Positions 10,412 through 23,442 of a stretch of 64,000 bases of DNA are shown here, piece after piece (the stretch's first letter is position 1; every line of letters starts with the position of its first letter). The translations under genes and the position numbers were made by a program. The notes below the pieces were generated by a model. The model worked only from the letters and a program-made list of their open reading frames with translations. It did not search any database and had not been told where the DNA came from. Origin of the DNA: Actinotalea subterranea (GTDB taxonomy: Bacteria; Actinomycetota; Actinomycetes; Actinomycetales; Cellulomonadaceae); the NCBI RefSeq assembly GCF_008364845.1, contig NZ_VTTP01000006.1, positions 124,001 through 188,000 on the forward strand. The letters run 5' to 3'.

Positions 10412-11308
10412 ATGGCGATCTTCCTGACTGAGGCCTCCAAGGTCATCGTCCAGGGCATGACGGGCTCCGAGGGCCAGAAGCACACGACGCGCATGCTCGC
10501 CGGCGGCACGACCGTCGTCGGCGGCGTCAACCCGCGCAAGGCGGGCACGAGCGTCGACTTCACGGTGCCCGGCGCGGACGCCCCCGTGGCCGTCCCGGTG
10601 TTCGGGACCGTGGCCGAGGCCGTCGCCGCCACCGGTGCCGACGTGTCGGTCATCTTCGTGCCGCCCGCCCACACCAAGGCGGCCGTGCTCGAGGCCGTCG
10701 ACGCAGGCGTCCCGCTCGTCGTGATCATCACGGAGGGCGTGCCGGTGGCCGACACCGCCGAGTTCTTCGCGGCGGCGCAGGCCAAGGGCGTCCGGCTCAT
10801 CGGCCCCAACTGCCCGGGCCTCATCAGCCCCGGGAAGTCCAACGTCGGCATCATCCCCGCGGACATCACGGGCCCCGGGCGCATCGGCCTCGTCTCGAAG
10901 TCCGGCACGCTGACGTACCAGATGATGTACGAGCTCCGGGACTTCGGGTTCTCGACGGCCATCGGCATCGGCGGGGACCCGATCATCGGGACCACGCACA
11001 TCGACGCCCTCGCGGCGTTCGAGGCCGACCCGGAGACGGCGGCGATCGTGATGATCGGCGAGATCGGCGGCGACGCCGAGGAGCGCGCCGCAGCGTTCAT
11101 CGCCGAGCACGTGACCAAGCCCGTCGTCGGCTACGTCGCCGGCTTCACGGCTCCCGAGGGCAAGACGATGGGCCACGCGGGAGCGATCGTGTCCGGCTCG
11201 TCGGGCACCGCGCAGGCGAAGAAGGAGGCGCTCGAGGCAGCCGGGGTCAAGGTCGGCAAGACGCCGAGCGAGACCGCCGAGCTCATGCGCCAGGTGCTGA
11301 GCGCCTGA
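10412..11308 (+). CDS. sucD: Succinyl-CoA synthetase alpha subunit
   Basis: This 298-residue subunit has an N-terminal CoA-binding Rossmann fold ([19 protein letters not shown]) and IGPNCPG. The catalytic histidine is H255 in [10 protein letters not shown], which is phosphorylated during the reaction. The length is typical. AGAGACGAGAGAA upstream of the ATG can serve as ribosome site. It forms an operon with sucC that ends at the hairpin at 11333. Confidence 0.97.
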   Translation: MAIFLTEASKVIVQGMTGSEGQKHTTRMLAGGTTVVGGVNPRKAGTSVDFTVPGADAPVAVPVFGTVAEAVAATGADVSVIFVPPAHTKAAVLEAVDAGVPLVVIITEGVPVADTAEFFAAAQAKGVRLIGPNCPGLISPGKSNVGIIPADITGPGRIGLVSKSGTLTYQMMYELRDFGFSTAIGIGGDPIIGTTHIDALAAFEADPETAAIVMIGEIGGDAEERAAAFIAEHVTKPVVGYVAGFTAPEGKTMGHAGAIVSGSSGTAQAKKEALEAAGVKVGKTPSETAELMRQVLSA

Positions 11309-11332
11309 TCCACCCACCGACACGCCCGGCCT

Positions 11333-11357
11333 CCCGGGGTGACGAGGTCACCCCGGG
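11333..11357 (+). terminator. Hairpin after sucCD
   Basis: CCCGGGGTGAC (11333-11343), a GAG loop, and the exact complement (11347-11357) form an 11-bp stem with a three-base loop, 25 bases after the sucD stop. The next gene starts only a few bases later, so some read-through is possible. Confidence 0.75.
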
Positions 11358-11362
11358 AAGGC

Positions 11363-12751
11363 ATGGACCATGAAGGGGTGAGCCGACCCCCCGCCCCGCG
11401 CACGCCGGTCCCGGCGCGCGCGGCGGACGTCGTGCGTGAGCCGGACGTCGAGGCCGCACCGCCCGGCCTCGGGAACCGCGTCGGCCGGGTCCGCGACGTC
11501 GTCACCGCCTCGGTCGCGGGGCACGGCGGCGCGCCCCGATGGTTCTCCGGCGTCTTCGCGGGCGTCCAGGCGGCCGTCCTCTCGCTCGTCGTCGTGGCCG
11601 TCCCCGCGCTCGCCGCGTACGTCGCGACGTCCGCGGACCCGACCAACGCGGGCGTCGAGTGGCCCCGGGCGGTCGCGGTCGGTGCCGGGATCTGGGCCCT
11701 CGCCCACGGCGGCGCCCTGACGGCGGGCGGCGCGACGATCACCCTGGTCCCGCTCGGCATCACCGTGCTCGCGCTCTTCTCCGCGCACGCGTCGGCACGC
11801 CGCTCCGCGCTGCCCGGCCTCGGCTCCTGGCTCGCCGGGATCCTCGCCTACGCCGCCGTGACGGCTCTCGTCGTCGTCCTCGCCGGCAGCGCCGGGCCCG
11901 TGGGTGCAGGGCCGGGCCCGCTCCTGCGGCTCGCGCTCGGGACCGTGCTCGTCGCAGGGACCGGGCTGGGGACCGGCATGGTGCGCGCCCGCCGCCTGCG
12001 TGAGCTGACGCGGCCGTGGTGGTCACCCGTGCCCCCGCTGGTGCGCTCCGGGGCGGTCGCAGGCGTGCTCGTCGTCGCGCTCCTGGCGGGTGCGGCGTCC
12101 CTGCTCGCCGGCGCCTGGGTCGTGTCCGGCCGCGCCGCGCAGGGTGACGTCGTCGCGGGCCTCGGCGTCGACCTGTTCGGCGGCACCCTCCTGGCGGTGG
12201 CGCAGGTCGCCGTCGCGCCCAACTTCGTCCTGTGGGCCCTGGCGTGGCTCGTCGGGCCCGGCTTCGTCATCGGGGAGGGCACCCTGTACTCGCCCGCCGA
12301 GATCGTCAGCGGCCCGCTCCCGGCGCTCCCGCTCCTCGGGGCCCTGCCGACCGATGCGGGCGGGCTGCTGCGCTGGGTCCCGCTCGTCGTGCTCGTCGCG
12401 GGGTGCCTCGCGGGCTGGTGGCTGCACAGGCGCCTGGCGGCGACCCGTGCGTGGGAGCCCTTCGCCGCGTCGGCGTGCGCGGCCGTGACCGCAGGGGTGC
12501 TCGTCGCGGTGGGGACGATGGCTGCCGGTGGCTCCGTGGGGCCGGGGCGGCTCGCCGTCGTGGGCGGGTCTGCGGTCCTCGTGGGGGGCAGCGTGCTCCT
12601 CGGCACGCTCGCCGGGGCGGTCCTGACCAGCGTGCCCACGGACCCCGTGGTGCGGCGTGCGGTGACGCAGCGGCTGCGGCGCGGCGGTGCGCCCTCCGTC
12701 GAGCCGACCCCGCAGGCGCAGCCCGCACCCGCCGAGCAGGCCGACGCCTGA
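11363..12751 (+). CDS. DUF6350-type multi-pass membrane protein
   Basis: This protein of about 462 residues has a ~70-residue hydrophilic N-terminus and roughly ten to twelve hydrophobic helices, then a short Pro/Ala tail. It matches the family that lies between sucCD and purN in many actinobacteria (DUF6350, sometimes annotated cell division protein PerM); the biochemical function is unknown. The start is uncertain. ATG 11363 is used; GTG 11378 is also possible. GTG 11339 was rejected because it lies inside the sucCD terminator hairpin. Confidence 0.75.
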   Translation: MDHEGVSRPPAPRTPVPARAADVVREPDVEAAPPGLGNRVGRVRDVVTASVAGHGGAPRWFSGVFAGVQAAVLSLVVVAVPALAAYVATSADPTNAGVEWPRAVAVGAGIWALAHGGALTAGGATITLVPLGITVLALFSAHASARRSALPGLGSWLAGILAYAAVTALVVVLAGSAGPVGAGPGPLLRLALGTVLVAGTGLGTGMVRARRLRELTRPWWSPVPPLVRSGAVAGVLVVALLAGAASLLAGAWVVSGRAAQGDVVAGLGVDLFGGTLLAVAQVAVAPNFVLWALAWLVGPGFVIGEGTLYSPAEIVSGPLPALPLLGALPTDAGGLLRWVPLVVLVAGCLAGWWLHRRLAATRAWEPFAASACAAVTAGVLVAVGTMAAGGSVGPGRLAVVGGSAVLVGGSVLLGTLAGAVLTSVPTDPVVRRAVTQRLRRGGAPSVEPTPQAQPAPAEQADA

Positions 12752-12779
12752 GCGCACGCGGGCGCCTCGGCCGGACCTG

Positions 12780-13442
12780 TCACCCGTCCGTGGGGCTCCC
12801 GGTCGCGCGGTCGAGGCGCTCCTGCAGCGCGTCCTGGTACTGCGCCTCGCAGGCCTCGCTCGCCGAGATGGTCAGGGCGTCACGCAGGCACTCCTGACGT
12901 TCCATCTGGACGGGCCACAGCGCGAGCATCGTCACGAGCGAGAGCGACATGAGAGCCGCGAAGGCCAGGCCCATGCCGAGCACCGGCAGGAGCGCACCGC
13001 GCAGGCCGGCCCGCCACACGGAGCGCAGCGCGATCACGCCTGCGACCATCGCGGCGATCGCGAAGGCGAGGGCGGCCGCCTGCCAGGGCAGGCTCAGCGT
13101 CGCGGCGACGAGCGTCGCGAGCATGAGGAGCCCGAAGTGCATCACCTGCCGGCTCGCCCGGCGCACGGCCTCGGGGTCGGGCGGCGGGGCCGGCGGCTCG
13201 GGGCGCCGGGGAGGCTGCGGGCCCGCGGGACCGTGCGGGCCACCCGACCCACCCGACCCGCCCTGCCCGCCCGACCCACCCGGCCCGCCCTGCGGGCCCG
13301 CGGGACCGTGCGGACCGGCGCCCGGCGTGCCCCGGCGTGCGTCGTCGGCGCTCTCGCCCGTCCCGTCGCCGGGCGTGTCACCCGGCCCGGCGGGCCGTGC
13401 CGCACGTCCCCCAGCCGGGGGTGGTGCGTACGGGTTGTCCAC
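12780..13442 (-). CDS. Gly/Pro-rich membrane protein of unknown function
   Basis: This is a 220-residue protein. Residues 1-95 are low complexity, with GGSGGQGGSGGSGG and PHGPAGPQ repeats. Two or three hydrophobic helices follow (HFGLLMLATLVAATLSL, AALAFAIAAMVAGVIALR, LPVLGMGLAFAALMSLSLVT). The soluble end contains two Cys (QECLRDALTISASEACEAQY). The GTG start at 13442 (VDNPYAPPP) is preferred because GGAG sits six bases before it; an in-frame ATG at 13475 is the alternative. It converges on the DUF6350 gene with only 28 bases between stops and is divergent from purN. I do not recognise a named family. Confidence 0.65.
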   Translation of the reverse strand: MDNPYAPPPAGGRAARPAGPGDTPGDGTGESADDARRGTPGAGPHGPAGPQGGPGGSGGQGGSGGSGGPHGPAGPQPPRRPEPPAPPPDPEAVRRASRQVMHFGLLMLATLVAATLSLPWQAAALAFAIAAMVAGVIALRSVWRAGLRGALLPVLGMGLAFAALMSLSLVTMLALWPVQMERQECLRDALTISASEACEAQYQDALQERLDRATGSPTDG

Positions 13443-13526
13443 GCGGGCTCCTCGGTGTCGTGCTGCCGGAGGCACCAGTCTCGCATCGTCCGCGGGACGC
13501 CCTGCGCCCGTGGAGGCGGCACGGGC

Positions 13527-13538
13527 TAGGGTCGCGCC
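13527..13538 (+). promoter_or_regulatory. Leaderless -10 element of purN
   Basis: TAGGGT (13527-13532) is followed by exactly six bases and then the purN GTG. Transcription should begin at or next to the start codon, with no ribosome site, a common actinobacterial arrangement. Confidence 0.65.
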
Positions 13539-14213
13539 GTGCGCGCCGAGCAGCCTGCCCCACCCCTGCGCCCGGTACCGGGCCGTCCCGACGGGCGCGT
13601 CGTGCCTGAGCGCTCACGCGTCGTGGTCCTCGTCTCGGGAGGCGGGTCCAACCTCGCGGCGCTCCTGGCTGCGCACGTCGAGCCCGGCTACGGGGCGCGT
13701 GTCGTCGGCGTCGTCAGCGACCGGCCGGACGCCGGTGGCCTGGCCGTGGCGCGGGACGCCGGTGTCGCGACGGCCGTCGTCGCGCCCGGGGACTTCGCCG
13801 ACCGCCCGGCGTGGGACGCCGCGCTCGCGCAGGCCGTGGGCGTGTTCGAGCCGGCCTGGGTCGTGAGCGCGGGGTTCATGCGCATCCTCGGGCAGGCCTT
13901 CCTCGACCGGTTCGGCGGCCGGGTCCTCAACACGCACCCGGCCCTGCTGCCGGCGTTCCCCGGTGCGCACGGGGTCCGCGACGCGCTGGCGCACGGGGTC
14001 AAGGTCACGGGCTGCACGGTGCACGTCGTCGACGCGGGCGTCGACACGGGGCCGATCGTCGCGCAGCGCGCCGTCGAGGTGCTCGACGGCGACGACGAGG
14101 CGGCACTGCACGAGCGGATCAAGTCCGTGGAGCGTGCGCTGCTCGTCGACGTGGTCGGCCGTGCGGCCCGCGGAGGGCTGACCCTCGACGGGCGGCACGT
14201 GCGCCTCGCGTGA
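13539..14213 (+). CDS. purN: Phosphoribosylglycinamide formyltransferase
   Basis: This 224-residue enzyme transfers a formyl group from 10-formyl-THF to GAR, the third step of purine synthesis. After a ~25-residue extension the family core begins (RVVVLVSGGGSNLAALL). The catalytic Asn-His region appears as NTHPALLPAFPGAHGVRDAL, and the downstream loop as GCTVHVVDAGVDTGPIVAQRAVEV. It is probably translated from a leaderless mRNA. In related genomes purN is usually followed by purH; here an epimerase/TetR pair lies between them. Confidence 0.95.
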   Translation: MRAEQPAPPLRPVPGRPDGRVVPERSRVVVLVSGGGSNLAALLAAHVEPGYGARVVGVVSDRPDAGGLAVARDAGVATAVVAPGDFADRPAWDAALAQAVGVFEPAWVVSAGFMRILGQAFLDRFGGRVLNTHPALLPAFPGAHGVRDALAHGVKVTGCTVHVVDAGVDTGPIVAQRAVEVLDGDDEAALHERIKSVERALLVDVVGRAARGGLTLDGRHVRLA

Positions 14214-14230
14214 CGCGCGGGCGGCCGAGG

Positions 14231-15181
14231 TCAGCGGGCCGCGAGGGTCTCCGCGACGATCGTGGGCCACGGGGTCGGCGTCGTCCCGAGCGTCGCCTGG
14301 GAGGCCGCGGAGTCCATGACGAACGGCTCGGTGAACTGGTAGCCGACGGCGTGCAGCTCGCGCATCATCGGCGCCCCCAGGCCGAGGGCCCGCACGACTC
14401 CCATCGGGACGGCGGTGATCCGCGGGCGCGGTGCGCCCGCGGCCTCGGCGAAGCGCGCAGCGAGCTCGCGGAACGTGAGCGGCTCGGGGGAGGGGACGTG
14501 CCACGGGCGGCCCCAGGCGTCCGGGGTCGTGGCGGCGGCGGCGAGCGCGTGCGCGAAGTCGGGCAGGTACGTCCAGGTGTGCGGCTGGTCGGCGGATCCG
14601 AGGGGCCACAGCCGGCGCCCCGCGAGGAGCGGGTCGAGCATGCGCGGGCCGGCGTGCGCGTGCGCCTCGGCGAGGGGGCCCAGGTAGTCGCTGCCGCGGA
14701 CCTCGGTCACCCGGAGGTGGCCCGCTCGGTGGCGCTCGAGCGCGCGCGTCCACATGGCGCCCCGCACCCGGCCCTTGGTCTCGGTGCTCGCGAGCGGTGA
14801 GTCCTCGCGCATGAGCCGCGTGCCGGCGCCGTAGGAGTAGAGGTTCCCGGCGAGGACCAGGACCGCACCGGTCGCCTCCGCCGCCGCCAGGAGGGCGTCG
14901 GTCACGGGCGGCCAGTCGGCGGCCCAGCGGTGGTAGGCCGGGTTGAGGCAGCTGTAGAGCGCCTGCGCGTCGCGCGCCGCCGACGTGACGGCTGCGGCGT
15001 CCGTCGCGTCGACCGCGGCGTGCGTGACGCGCGGGTGCTCCGTACCGACGCGGCCGGTGCGCGCGGTGGCCTGCGGCCCGCCGGAGCGGCTGAGGACCAG
15101 GACGTCGTGGCCCTGGGCGGCGAGGAGACGGGCGAGGGTCGTGCCGATGGGGCCCTTGCCGAGGACGACGGAGCGGGTCAT
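14231..15181 (-). CDS. NAD(P)-dependent epimerase/reductase-like protein
   Basis: This 316-residue protein of the extended short-chain dehydrogenase (NmrA/epimerase-like) type has the nucleotide-binding start RSVVLGKGPIGTTLARLLAA. NLYSYG takes the place of the usual YxxxK region, and TWTYLPDFAHAL is typical of sugar-nucleotide epimerase-like reductases. The substrate is unknown. The ATG at 15181 has a strong GGAGG site and a sensible start of the Rossmann fold. It is divergent from a TetR regulator across a region with palindromic operators, so it is probably the regulator's main target. Confidence 0.85.
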   Translation of the reverse strand: MTRSVVLGKGPIGTTLARLLAAQGHDVLVLSRSGGPQATARTGRVGTEHPRVTHAAVDATDAAAVTSAARDAQALYSCLNPAYHRWAADWPPVTDALLAAAEATGAVLVLAGNLYSYGAGTRLMREDSPLASTETKGRVRGAMWTRALERHRAGHLRVTEVRGSDYLGPLAEAHAHAGPRMLDPLLAGRRLWPLGSADQPHTWTYLPDFAHALAAAATTPDAWGRPWHVPSPEPLTFRELAARFAEAAGAPRPRITAVPMGVVRALGLGAPMMRELHAVGYQFTEPFVMDSAASQATLGTTPTPWPTIVAETLAAR

Positions 15182-15282
15182 GGGTGCCTCCGGAGGCGCT
15201 GGTTCGTGGACGGCGTCGGTGCGGGTCGCCGGCACGCGGCCGACGATCACGCTGCGGCGTACGGAGCACCGGCCGCGACGGC

Positions 15283-15378
15283 GAGAGCAGTGCTCTCGGT
15301 GAGGAACGATGCTCTCCGTCCGCCCCGCTGTCAAGAGCACTGCTCTCGTTTGCGATCACCGCTCTTGTCGGCGAGGAT
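15283..15378. promoter_or_regulatory. TetR operators and tetR promoter in the divergent gap
   Basis: GAGAGCAGTGCTCTC (15283-15297) and AAGAGCACTGCTCTC (15333-15347) are two near-identical palindromes in opposite orientation, 50 bp apart. A half-site (GATGCTCTCC) lies between them. The tetR promoter reads TTGCGA (15350-15355), 17 bases, GAGGAT (15373-15378), then six bases to the ATG. The second operator abuts the -35, so autorepression plus control of the divergent epimerase is expected. Confidence 0.7.
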
Positions 15379-15384
15379 GACCGG

Positions 15385-16164
15385 ATGGCTGCACAGCGCA
15401 CGGCCCGCGAACGTGCCCGGGCCGAGTTCACCGCGGACCTCCTCGCCGCGGCGCGCGCGAGGCTCGTCGCCGACGGCGCGGCCCAGCTCTCGCTGCGGGC
15501 CGTGGCGCGCGACCTCGGCGTCGCCTCGTCCGCCGTCTACCGCTACGTGCCCTCACGCGACGCCCTGCTCACCGCCCTCATCGTCGAGTCCTACGACGCC
15601 GTGGGTCAGGCCGCGGAGGTCGCGGCCGCACGGGCCCGCGCGGACGGCGCCGACCCGGCGCAGACCTGGCTCGAGGTCGCCCGTGCCGTGCGGGTCTGGG
15701 CCCGGGACAACCGCAGCGCCTACGAGCTCGTGTACGGCACGCCCGTTCCCGGCTACCGCGCCCCCCAGGACACGATCGCGCCGGCGCTGCGCATCTGGGG
15801 CGTCATCGTCGACCTCGTGCTCGCTGCCGCCGACGCCGGCACCCTCGTCGAGGCCGGGCCCGACTTCGACCCGGCCGGGCGCGTGACCGCCGGCGTCTAC
15901 GCCCTCGCGCAGCAGAGGCGGGAGGGGCTCCCCCCGGCCGACCCGAGGCCGGCGGCGGCCACAGACCCCGCCGAGCCGTCCGAAGAGTTCGCGCAGGTCG
16001 CGGTGCGGACGATCACGCTCTTCTCCTCGCTCCTCGGCGCGATCTCCGCAGAGCTGTTCGGGCACCTGCACGGCATCAGCGAGGACTACCCGGCCCTGTT
16101 CGACGTGACCATCGCTACGGCCGCGCGCGGCGTCGGCCTCCACGTGGACCTCGGACGCGGCTAG
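15385..16164 (+). CDS. TetR-family regulator with WHG C-terminal domain
   Basis: This 259-residue repressor has an N-terminal TetR helix-turn-helix (residues ~15-65; LSLRAVARDLGVASSAVYRYVPSRDALLTALI). The C-terminal ligand-binding domain looks like the WHG type (VRVWARDNRSAYELVYGTPVPGY). It probably recognises the GAGAGCA-TGCTCTC palindromes just upstream and controls itself and the divergent epimerase; the ligand is unknown. ATG 15385 was chosen because a -10-like GAGGAT lies exactly six bases before it. The reading frame upstream has no ribosome site. Confidence 0.9.
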   Translation: MAAQRTARERARAEFTADLLAAARARLVADGAAQLSLRAVARDLGVASSAVYRYVPSRDALLTALIVESYDAVGQAAEVAAARARADGADPAQTWLEVARAVRVWARDNRSAYELVYGTPVPGYRAPQDTIAPALRIWGVIVDLVLAAADAGTLVEAGPDFDPAGRVTAGVYALAQQRREGLPPADPRPAAATDPAEPSEEFAQVAVRTITLFSSLLGAISAELFGHLHGISEDYPALFDVTIATAARGVGLHVDLGRG

Positions 16165-16302
16165 ACTCGTCCCTGGCCGTGACTGGCGTATCCGAGGTGG
16201 AGCACACCACCGGGGAGCGGCCGATCTTCCCTGCCGTGCACCGTTCGCCTGGGTGCCTGGGTCCCGTCTGCTGACACTCAGCCGATCGAACCGACCCGGA
16301 GG
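16162..16302 (+). promoter_or_regulatory. ZTP (pfl) riboswitch upstream of purH
   Basis: The aptamer spans about 16175-16257. GGCCG opens the outer stem, TGACTGGCG and CCACCGGGGAGCGGCC complete the first domain, and after a short linker the second hairpin carries the conserved CGCCTGGG (16246-16253). This is the ZTP/ZMP-sensing pfl motif. TAGACT (16162-16167), overlapping the tetR stop, is a plausible -10. Downstream, GGGTC (16259-16263) can pair with GACCC (16293-16297), directly before the GGAGG ribosome site (16298-16302), a possible translational switch. ZTP rises when 10-formyl-THF is short, which fits control of purH. Confidence 0.88.
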
Positions 16303-16307
16303 TCCGC

Positions 16308-17942
16308 ATGCCGCACGAGACCACGCCCCTGCCCGCCGTCGCCGACGCGACCGCACCCCAGACCCGCCGCCCGGTGCGCCGCGCGCTCGTGAGCGTCTAC
16401 GACAAGGCCGGGCTCGTGCCCCTGGCGACAGCCCTGCACGCCGCGGGCGTCGAGATCGTCTCCACGGGCTCCACGGCCGCCACGATCGCGGCGGGCGGGG
16501 TCCCCGTCACGGCCGTCGAGGACCTCACCGGCTTCCCCGAGTGCCTCGACGGCAGGGTCAAGACGCTGCACCCCCGCGTGCACGCGGGCATCCTCGCGGA
16601 CACCCGCCGGCCCGAGCACGTCGCCCAGCTCGCCGACCTCGGCGTCGCGCCGTTCGAGCTCGTGGTCGTCAACCTCTACCCGTTCGCCGCGACCGTCGCG
16701 TCCGGTGCGGCGCCCGACGACGTCGTCGAGCAGATCGACATCGGTGGGCCGTCCATGGTGCGTGCCGCCGCGAAGAACCACCCGAGCGTCGCCGTCGTCG
16801 TCGACCCCGCGCGGTACGACGACGTGGTGGCGGCCGTGAGACGGGGCGGGTTCACGCTCGCCGAGCGCCGCTCGCTGGCGGCTGCCGCGTTCGCGCACAC
16901 CGCGGCCTACGACGTCGCGGTGGCCTCGTGGTTCGCGTCCTCCTACGCGCCCGACGACGTGGCGTCGGACTCGGGCTTCCCGGCCTTCGCCGCCGCGACC
17001 TGGGAGCGCTCGACGGTGCTGCGGTACGGCGAGAACCCGCACCAGCGTGCCGCCCTGTACACGGCCGGCGCGGGCGTGGGCCTCGCGACCGCCGAGCAGC
17101 TCCACGGCAAGGAGATGAGCTACAACAACTACGTCGACGCCGACGCCGCGTGGCGGGCCGCGCACGACCACGACGGCCCGGCGGTCGCGATCATCAAGCA
17201 CGCCAACCCCTGCGGCATCGCCGTCGGCCAGGACGTCGCCGAGGCGCATGCCAAGGCGCACGCGTGCGACCCGGTCTCCGCGTACGGCGGCGTCATCGCC
17301 GCGAACCGGACCCTGACGCGGGCGGCAGCGGAGCAGATCGCGCCCGTGTTCACCGAGGTCGTCGTCGCGCCCGACTTCGAGCCCGAGGCGATCGCCGTCC
17401 TGACGCAGAAGAAGAACCTGCGGCTGCTGCGCGTCGCCGGGGCCCCGGCGGCCGGCGTCGAGATGCGACAGGTGAGCGGCGGGCTCCTCCTCCAGGCGCG
17501 CGACATGGTCGACGCCGTCGTGGACGGCGGGGGCGACGACGCGGCGCGGTGGACGCTCGTGAGCGGCGAGCCCGCGGACGCGGCGACGCTCGCCGACCTC
17601 GAGTTCGCGTGGCGCGCGGTGCGGGCCGTGCGGTCCAACGCGATCCTGCTCGCGCGCGACGGCGCGTCCGTCGGCGTGGGCATGGGCCAGGTCAACCGGG
17701 TCGACTCCTGCCGGCTCGCCGTGGACCGCGCGAACGCGGGCGGGACCGAGCGTGCGCGCGGCTCGGTCGGCGCCTCCGACGCCTTCTTCCCGTTCGCGGA
17801 CGGTCTCGAGGTGCTGCTCGAGGCCGGGGTGCGCGCCGTCGTGCAGCCAGGGGGCTCGGTGCGCGACGCCGAGGTCGTCGCGGCCGCGCAGGCGGCGGGC
17901 GTCACGATGTACCTGACGGGCACGCGCCACTTCGCGCACTGA
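16308..17942 (+). CDS. purH: Bifunctional AICAR transformylase/IMP cyclohydrolase
   Basis: This 544-residue enzyme performs the last two steps of IMP synthesis. The N-terminal MGS-like cyclohydrolase domain (residues ~20-160) contains [17 protein letters not shown] and [16 protein letters not shown]. The C-terminal transformylase domain contains the catalytic KHANPCG region, [20 protein letters not shown], and the final [11 protein letters not shown] and TGTRHFAH. The length is typical. It uses 10-formyl-THF, as purN does, and accumulates its substrate ZMP when folate is limiting, the signal read by the riboswitch in its leader. Confidence 0.97.
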   Translation: MPHETTPLPAVADATAPQTRRPVRRALVSVYDKAGLVPLATALHAAGVEIVSTGSTAATIAAGGVPVTAVEDLTGFPECLDGRVKTLHPRVHAGILADTRRPEHVAQLADLGVAPFELVVVNLYPFAATVASGAAPDDVVEQIDIGGPSMVRAAAKNHPSVAVVVDPARYDDVVAAVRRGGFTLAERRSLAAAAFAHTAAYDVAVASWFASSYAPDDVASDSGFPAFAAATWERSTVLRYGENPHQRAALYTAGAGVGLATAEQLHGKEMSYNNYVDADAAWRAAHDHDGPAVAIIKHANPCGIAVGQDVAEAHAKAHACDPVSAYGGVIAANRTLTRAAAEQIAPVFTEVVVAPDFEPEAIAVLTQKKNLRLLRVAGAPAAGVEMRQVSGGLLLQARDMVDAVVDGGGDDAARWTLVSGEPADAATLADLEFAWRAVRAVRSNAILLARDGASVGVGMGQVNRVDSCRLAVDRANAGGTERARGSVGASDAFFPFADGLEVLLEAGVRAVVQPGGSVRDAEVVAAAQAAGVTMYLTGTRHFAH

Positions 17943-17946
17943 CCGG

Positions 17947-17986
17947 GCCGTCCGCTGACGGCTCGCTCGGGCCGTCAGCGGACGGC
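17947..17986. terminator. Perfect 16-bp hairpin between convergent purH and oxidoreductase
   Basis: GCCGTCCGCTGACGGC (17947-17962) pairs exactly with 17971-17986 across an eight-base loop. The right arm contains the stop codon and last codons of the minus-strand oxidoreductase, so the hairpin also constrains that coding sequence. It should end transcription in both directions. Confidence 0.85.
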
Positions 17987-19330
17987 GTCGCGCAGCGGCC
18001 GGTCGGCGTCGGCCGCGACCGCCCGGTCCACGTGCGGCAGCTCGGCCGCCGCGAACAGGCGCCGCGCAGCCGCGATGTCGCGCGGCCGGTCGATCGCGAG
18101 GACCGCGGTGAGCCGGTCGGTGCCCCGCTCGAGGTACAGCGCGGTCACGGGGCCGGTCGGGTCGCCGCGCAGCACGACGTCGTCCCGGGCGCCCGGCAGG
18201 CCGTAGAGGCCGAGCTCGTGGCCCAGCTGCGTGGAGAACACGTAGGGCGCCGGGTCGTCCCCAGGCTGCGTGGCGACCGGCGCGACGGCACCGGCCGGGT
18301 CGACCGGGCCGGCCGGGTCGCCCAGGCCGGCCATGCCCCCGTCGGGCCACACCTCGGCCAGGAGCGAGCGGACGGCGATCGCCGGGCCGCGCAGCGCGCC
18401 GTCCCAGTGGCCACCGGGCACCCACCCGTGGCGCGGGGACCGCCGACGCGCGAGGTCGCCGACCGCGACGACCCGCGCCGGGCCGTCGACGCGGAAGCCC
18501 GCGTCGACGGGCACGGACCCGTCCGCCTCGAGGGTGAGCGCCCCGGCGAGCCAGGCCGTCGCCGGGCGGGCGCCGACGGCGGCGAGGACGTGGTCGGCGC
18601 CCAGTGCACGGCCGTCGGCGAGGTGCACGGCGCCGGGCTCGATGCCTGCGACAGCGGTCCCCGTGATCAGCCGCACCCCAGCGTCGGCGTACCAGGGCGC
18701 CGTGAGCGCGCCGACGACGGGGCCCAGCGCGGCGAGGAGCGGTGCTGCGGCCGCCTCGACGACGGTCACGTCGACCCCGGCCGCCGCGGCGACGCCGGCG
18801 ACCTCGGCGCCGATCCAGCCCGCGCCGACCACGACGAGGCGGCTGCCCGGGGTGAGGCGCGCGCGCAGGTCGGCGGCGTCGGCCGCGGTGTGGAGCGTGA
18901 GGACGCCCGGCCAGTCGCGGGGACGGGCCGCGTGAGCACCCGTCGCGAGCACCGCCGCGTCGGCCTCGACCGGCCCCTCGGAGGTCATGACCGTGATCCG
19001 GGCCCCGTCGAGCCGCAGTCCCGTCGCGGCCGTGCCGAGCCGGACGTCGTCCGCGGCCCCGAGGTCGAGGCCGAGCTCGTCGCGCAGCCACGCGGGTGCC
19101 GGTCTGGTCAGCAGCTCCTTCGACAGGGGAGGACGGTCGTAGGGCTCGACCCCCTCGGCCCCCAGGAGCGTGATCCGGCCGTCGAAGCCCTCGGCGCGCA
19201 GGGCGGTGACCGCCTGGGCCCCGGCGAGGCCCGCACCGACCACGACGACGGAGCGGACGGCGGCCCGTGGGAGCGGCCCACGCGCACCGGTCGGGACGGG
19301 GGTCGCAGGGGGCTCACCGGCGGTCGGCAC
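17975..19330 (-). CDS. FAD-dependent NAD(P)H oxidoreductase (ferredoxin-reductase-like)
   Basis: This 451-residue flavoprotein has two dinucleotide-binding folds: FAD near the N-terminus (SVVVVGAGLAGAQAVTALRA) and NAD(P)H in the middle (LVVVGAGWIGAEVAGVAAAAG). The second FAD contact reads VVAVGDLARR. The layout matches reductases that feed ferredoxins of oxygenases or P450s, but no ferredoxin or oxygenase is nearby. A Gly/Pro insertion (~residues 335-370) is unusual. The GTG at 19330 is preferred: TACCGT lies exactly six bases upstream, consistent with a leaderless mRNA. The longer upstream reading frame would cross the divergent DUF3017 gene. Confidence 0.87.
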   Translation of the reverse strand: MPTAGEPPATPVPTGARGPLPRAAVRSVVVVGAGLAGAQAVTALRAEGFDGRITLLGAEGVEPYDRPPLSKELLTRPAPAWLRDELGLDLGAADDVRLGTAATGLRLDGARITVMTSEGPVEADAAVLATGAHAARPRDWPGVLTLHTAADAADLRARLTPGSRLVVVGAGWIGAEVAGVAAAAGVDVTVVEAAAAPLLAALGPVVGALTAPWYADAGVRLITGTAVAGIEPGAVHLADGRALGADHVLAAVGARPATAWLAGALTLEADGSVPVDAGFRVDGPARVVAVGDLARRRSPRHGWVPGGHWDGALRGPAIAVRSLLAEVWPDGGMAGLGDPAGPVDPAGAVAPVATQPGDDPAPYVFSTQLGHELGLYGLPGARDDVVLRGDPTGPVTALYLERGTDRLTAVLAIDRPRDIAAARRLFAAAELPHVDRAVAADADRPLRDAVR

Positions 19331-19352
19331 GGCCTCACGGTAGTCTCCGGGC
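19331..19352. promoter_or_regulatory. Overlapping divergent -10 boxes sharing one TA step
   Basis: On the plus strand TAGTCT (19341-19346) plus six bases leads to GTG 19353. On the minus strand TACCGT (19342 back to 19337) plus six bases leads to GTG 19330. The two hexamers share the palindromic TA at 19341-19342. Only 22 bases separate the two start codons, and both mRNAs should be leaderless. Confidence 0.65.
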
Positions 19353-23407
<4,055 letters not shown>

Positions 23408-23442
23408 TCCGGGCCGGGTCCGGTCCGCGGCAGGATGGTGCC

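Noticed and set aside
9077-11323. Minus-strand reading frame of 748 codons
   Set aside because: Lies opposite sucC and sucD, both unmistakable; the translation is low-complexity Asp/Gly/Val/Arg.
11339-11341. GTG start for the DUF6350 gene
   Set aside because: It lies within the sucCD terminator stem; ATG 11363 or GTG 11378 is more plausible.
16278-19091. Minus-strand frame of 937 codons spanning purH and the reductase
   Set aside because: Shadow of two real genes; typical long open frame caused by very high GC.
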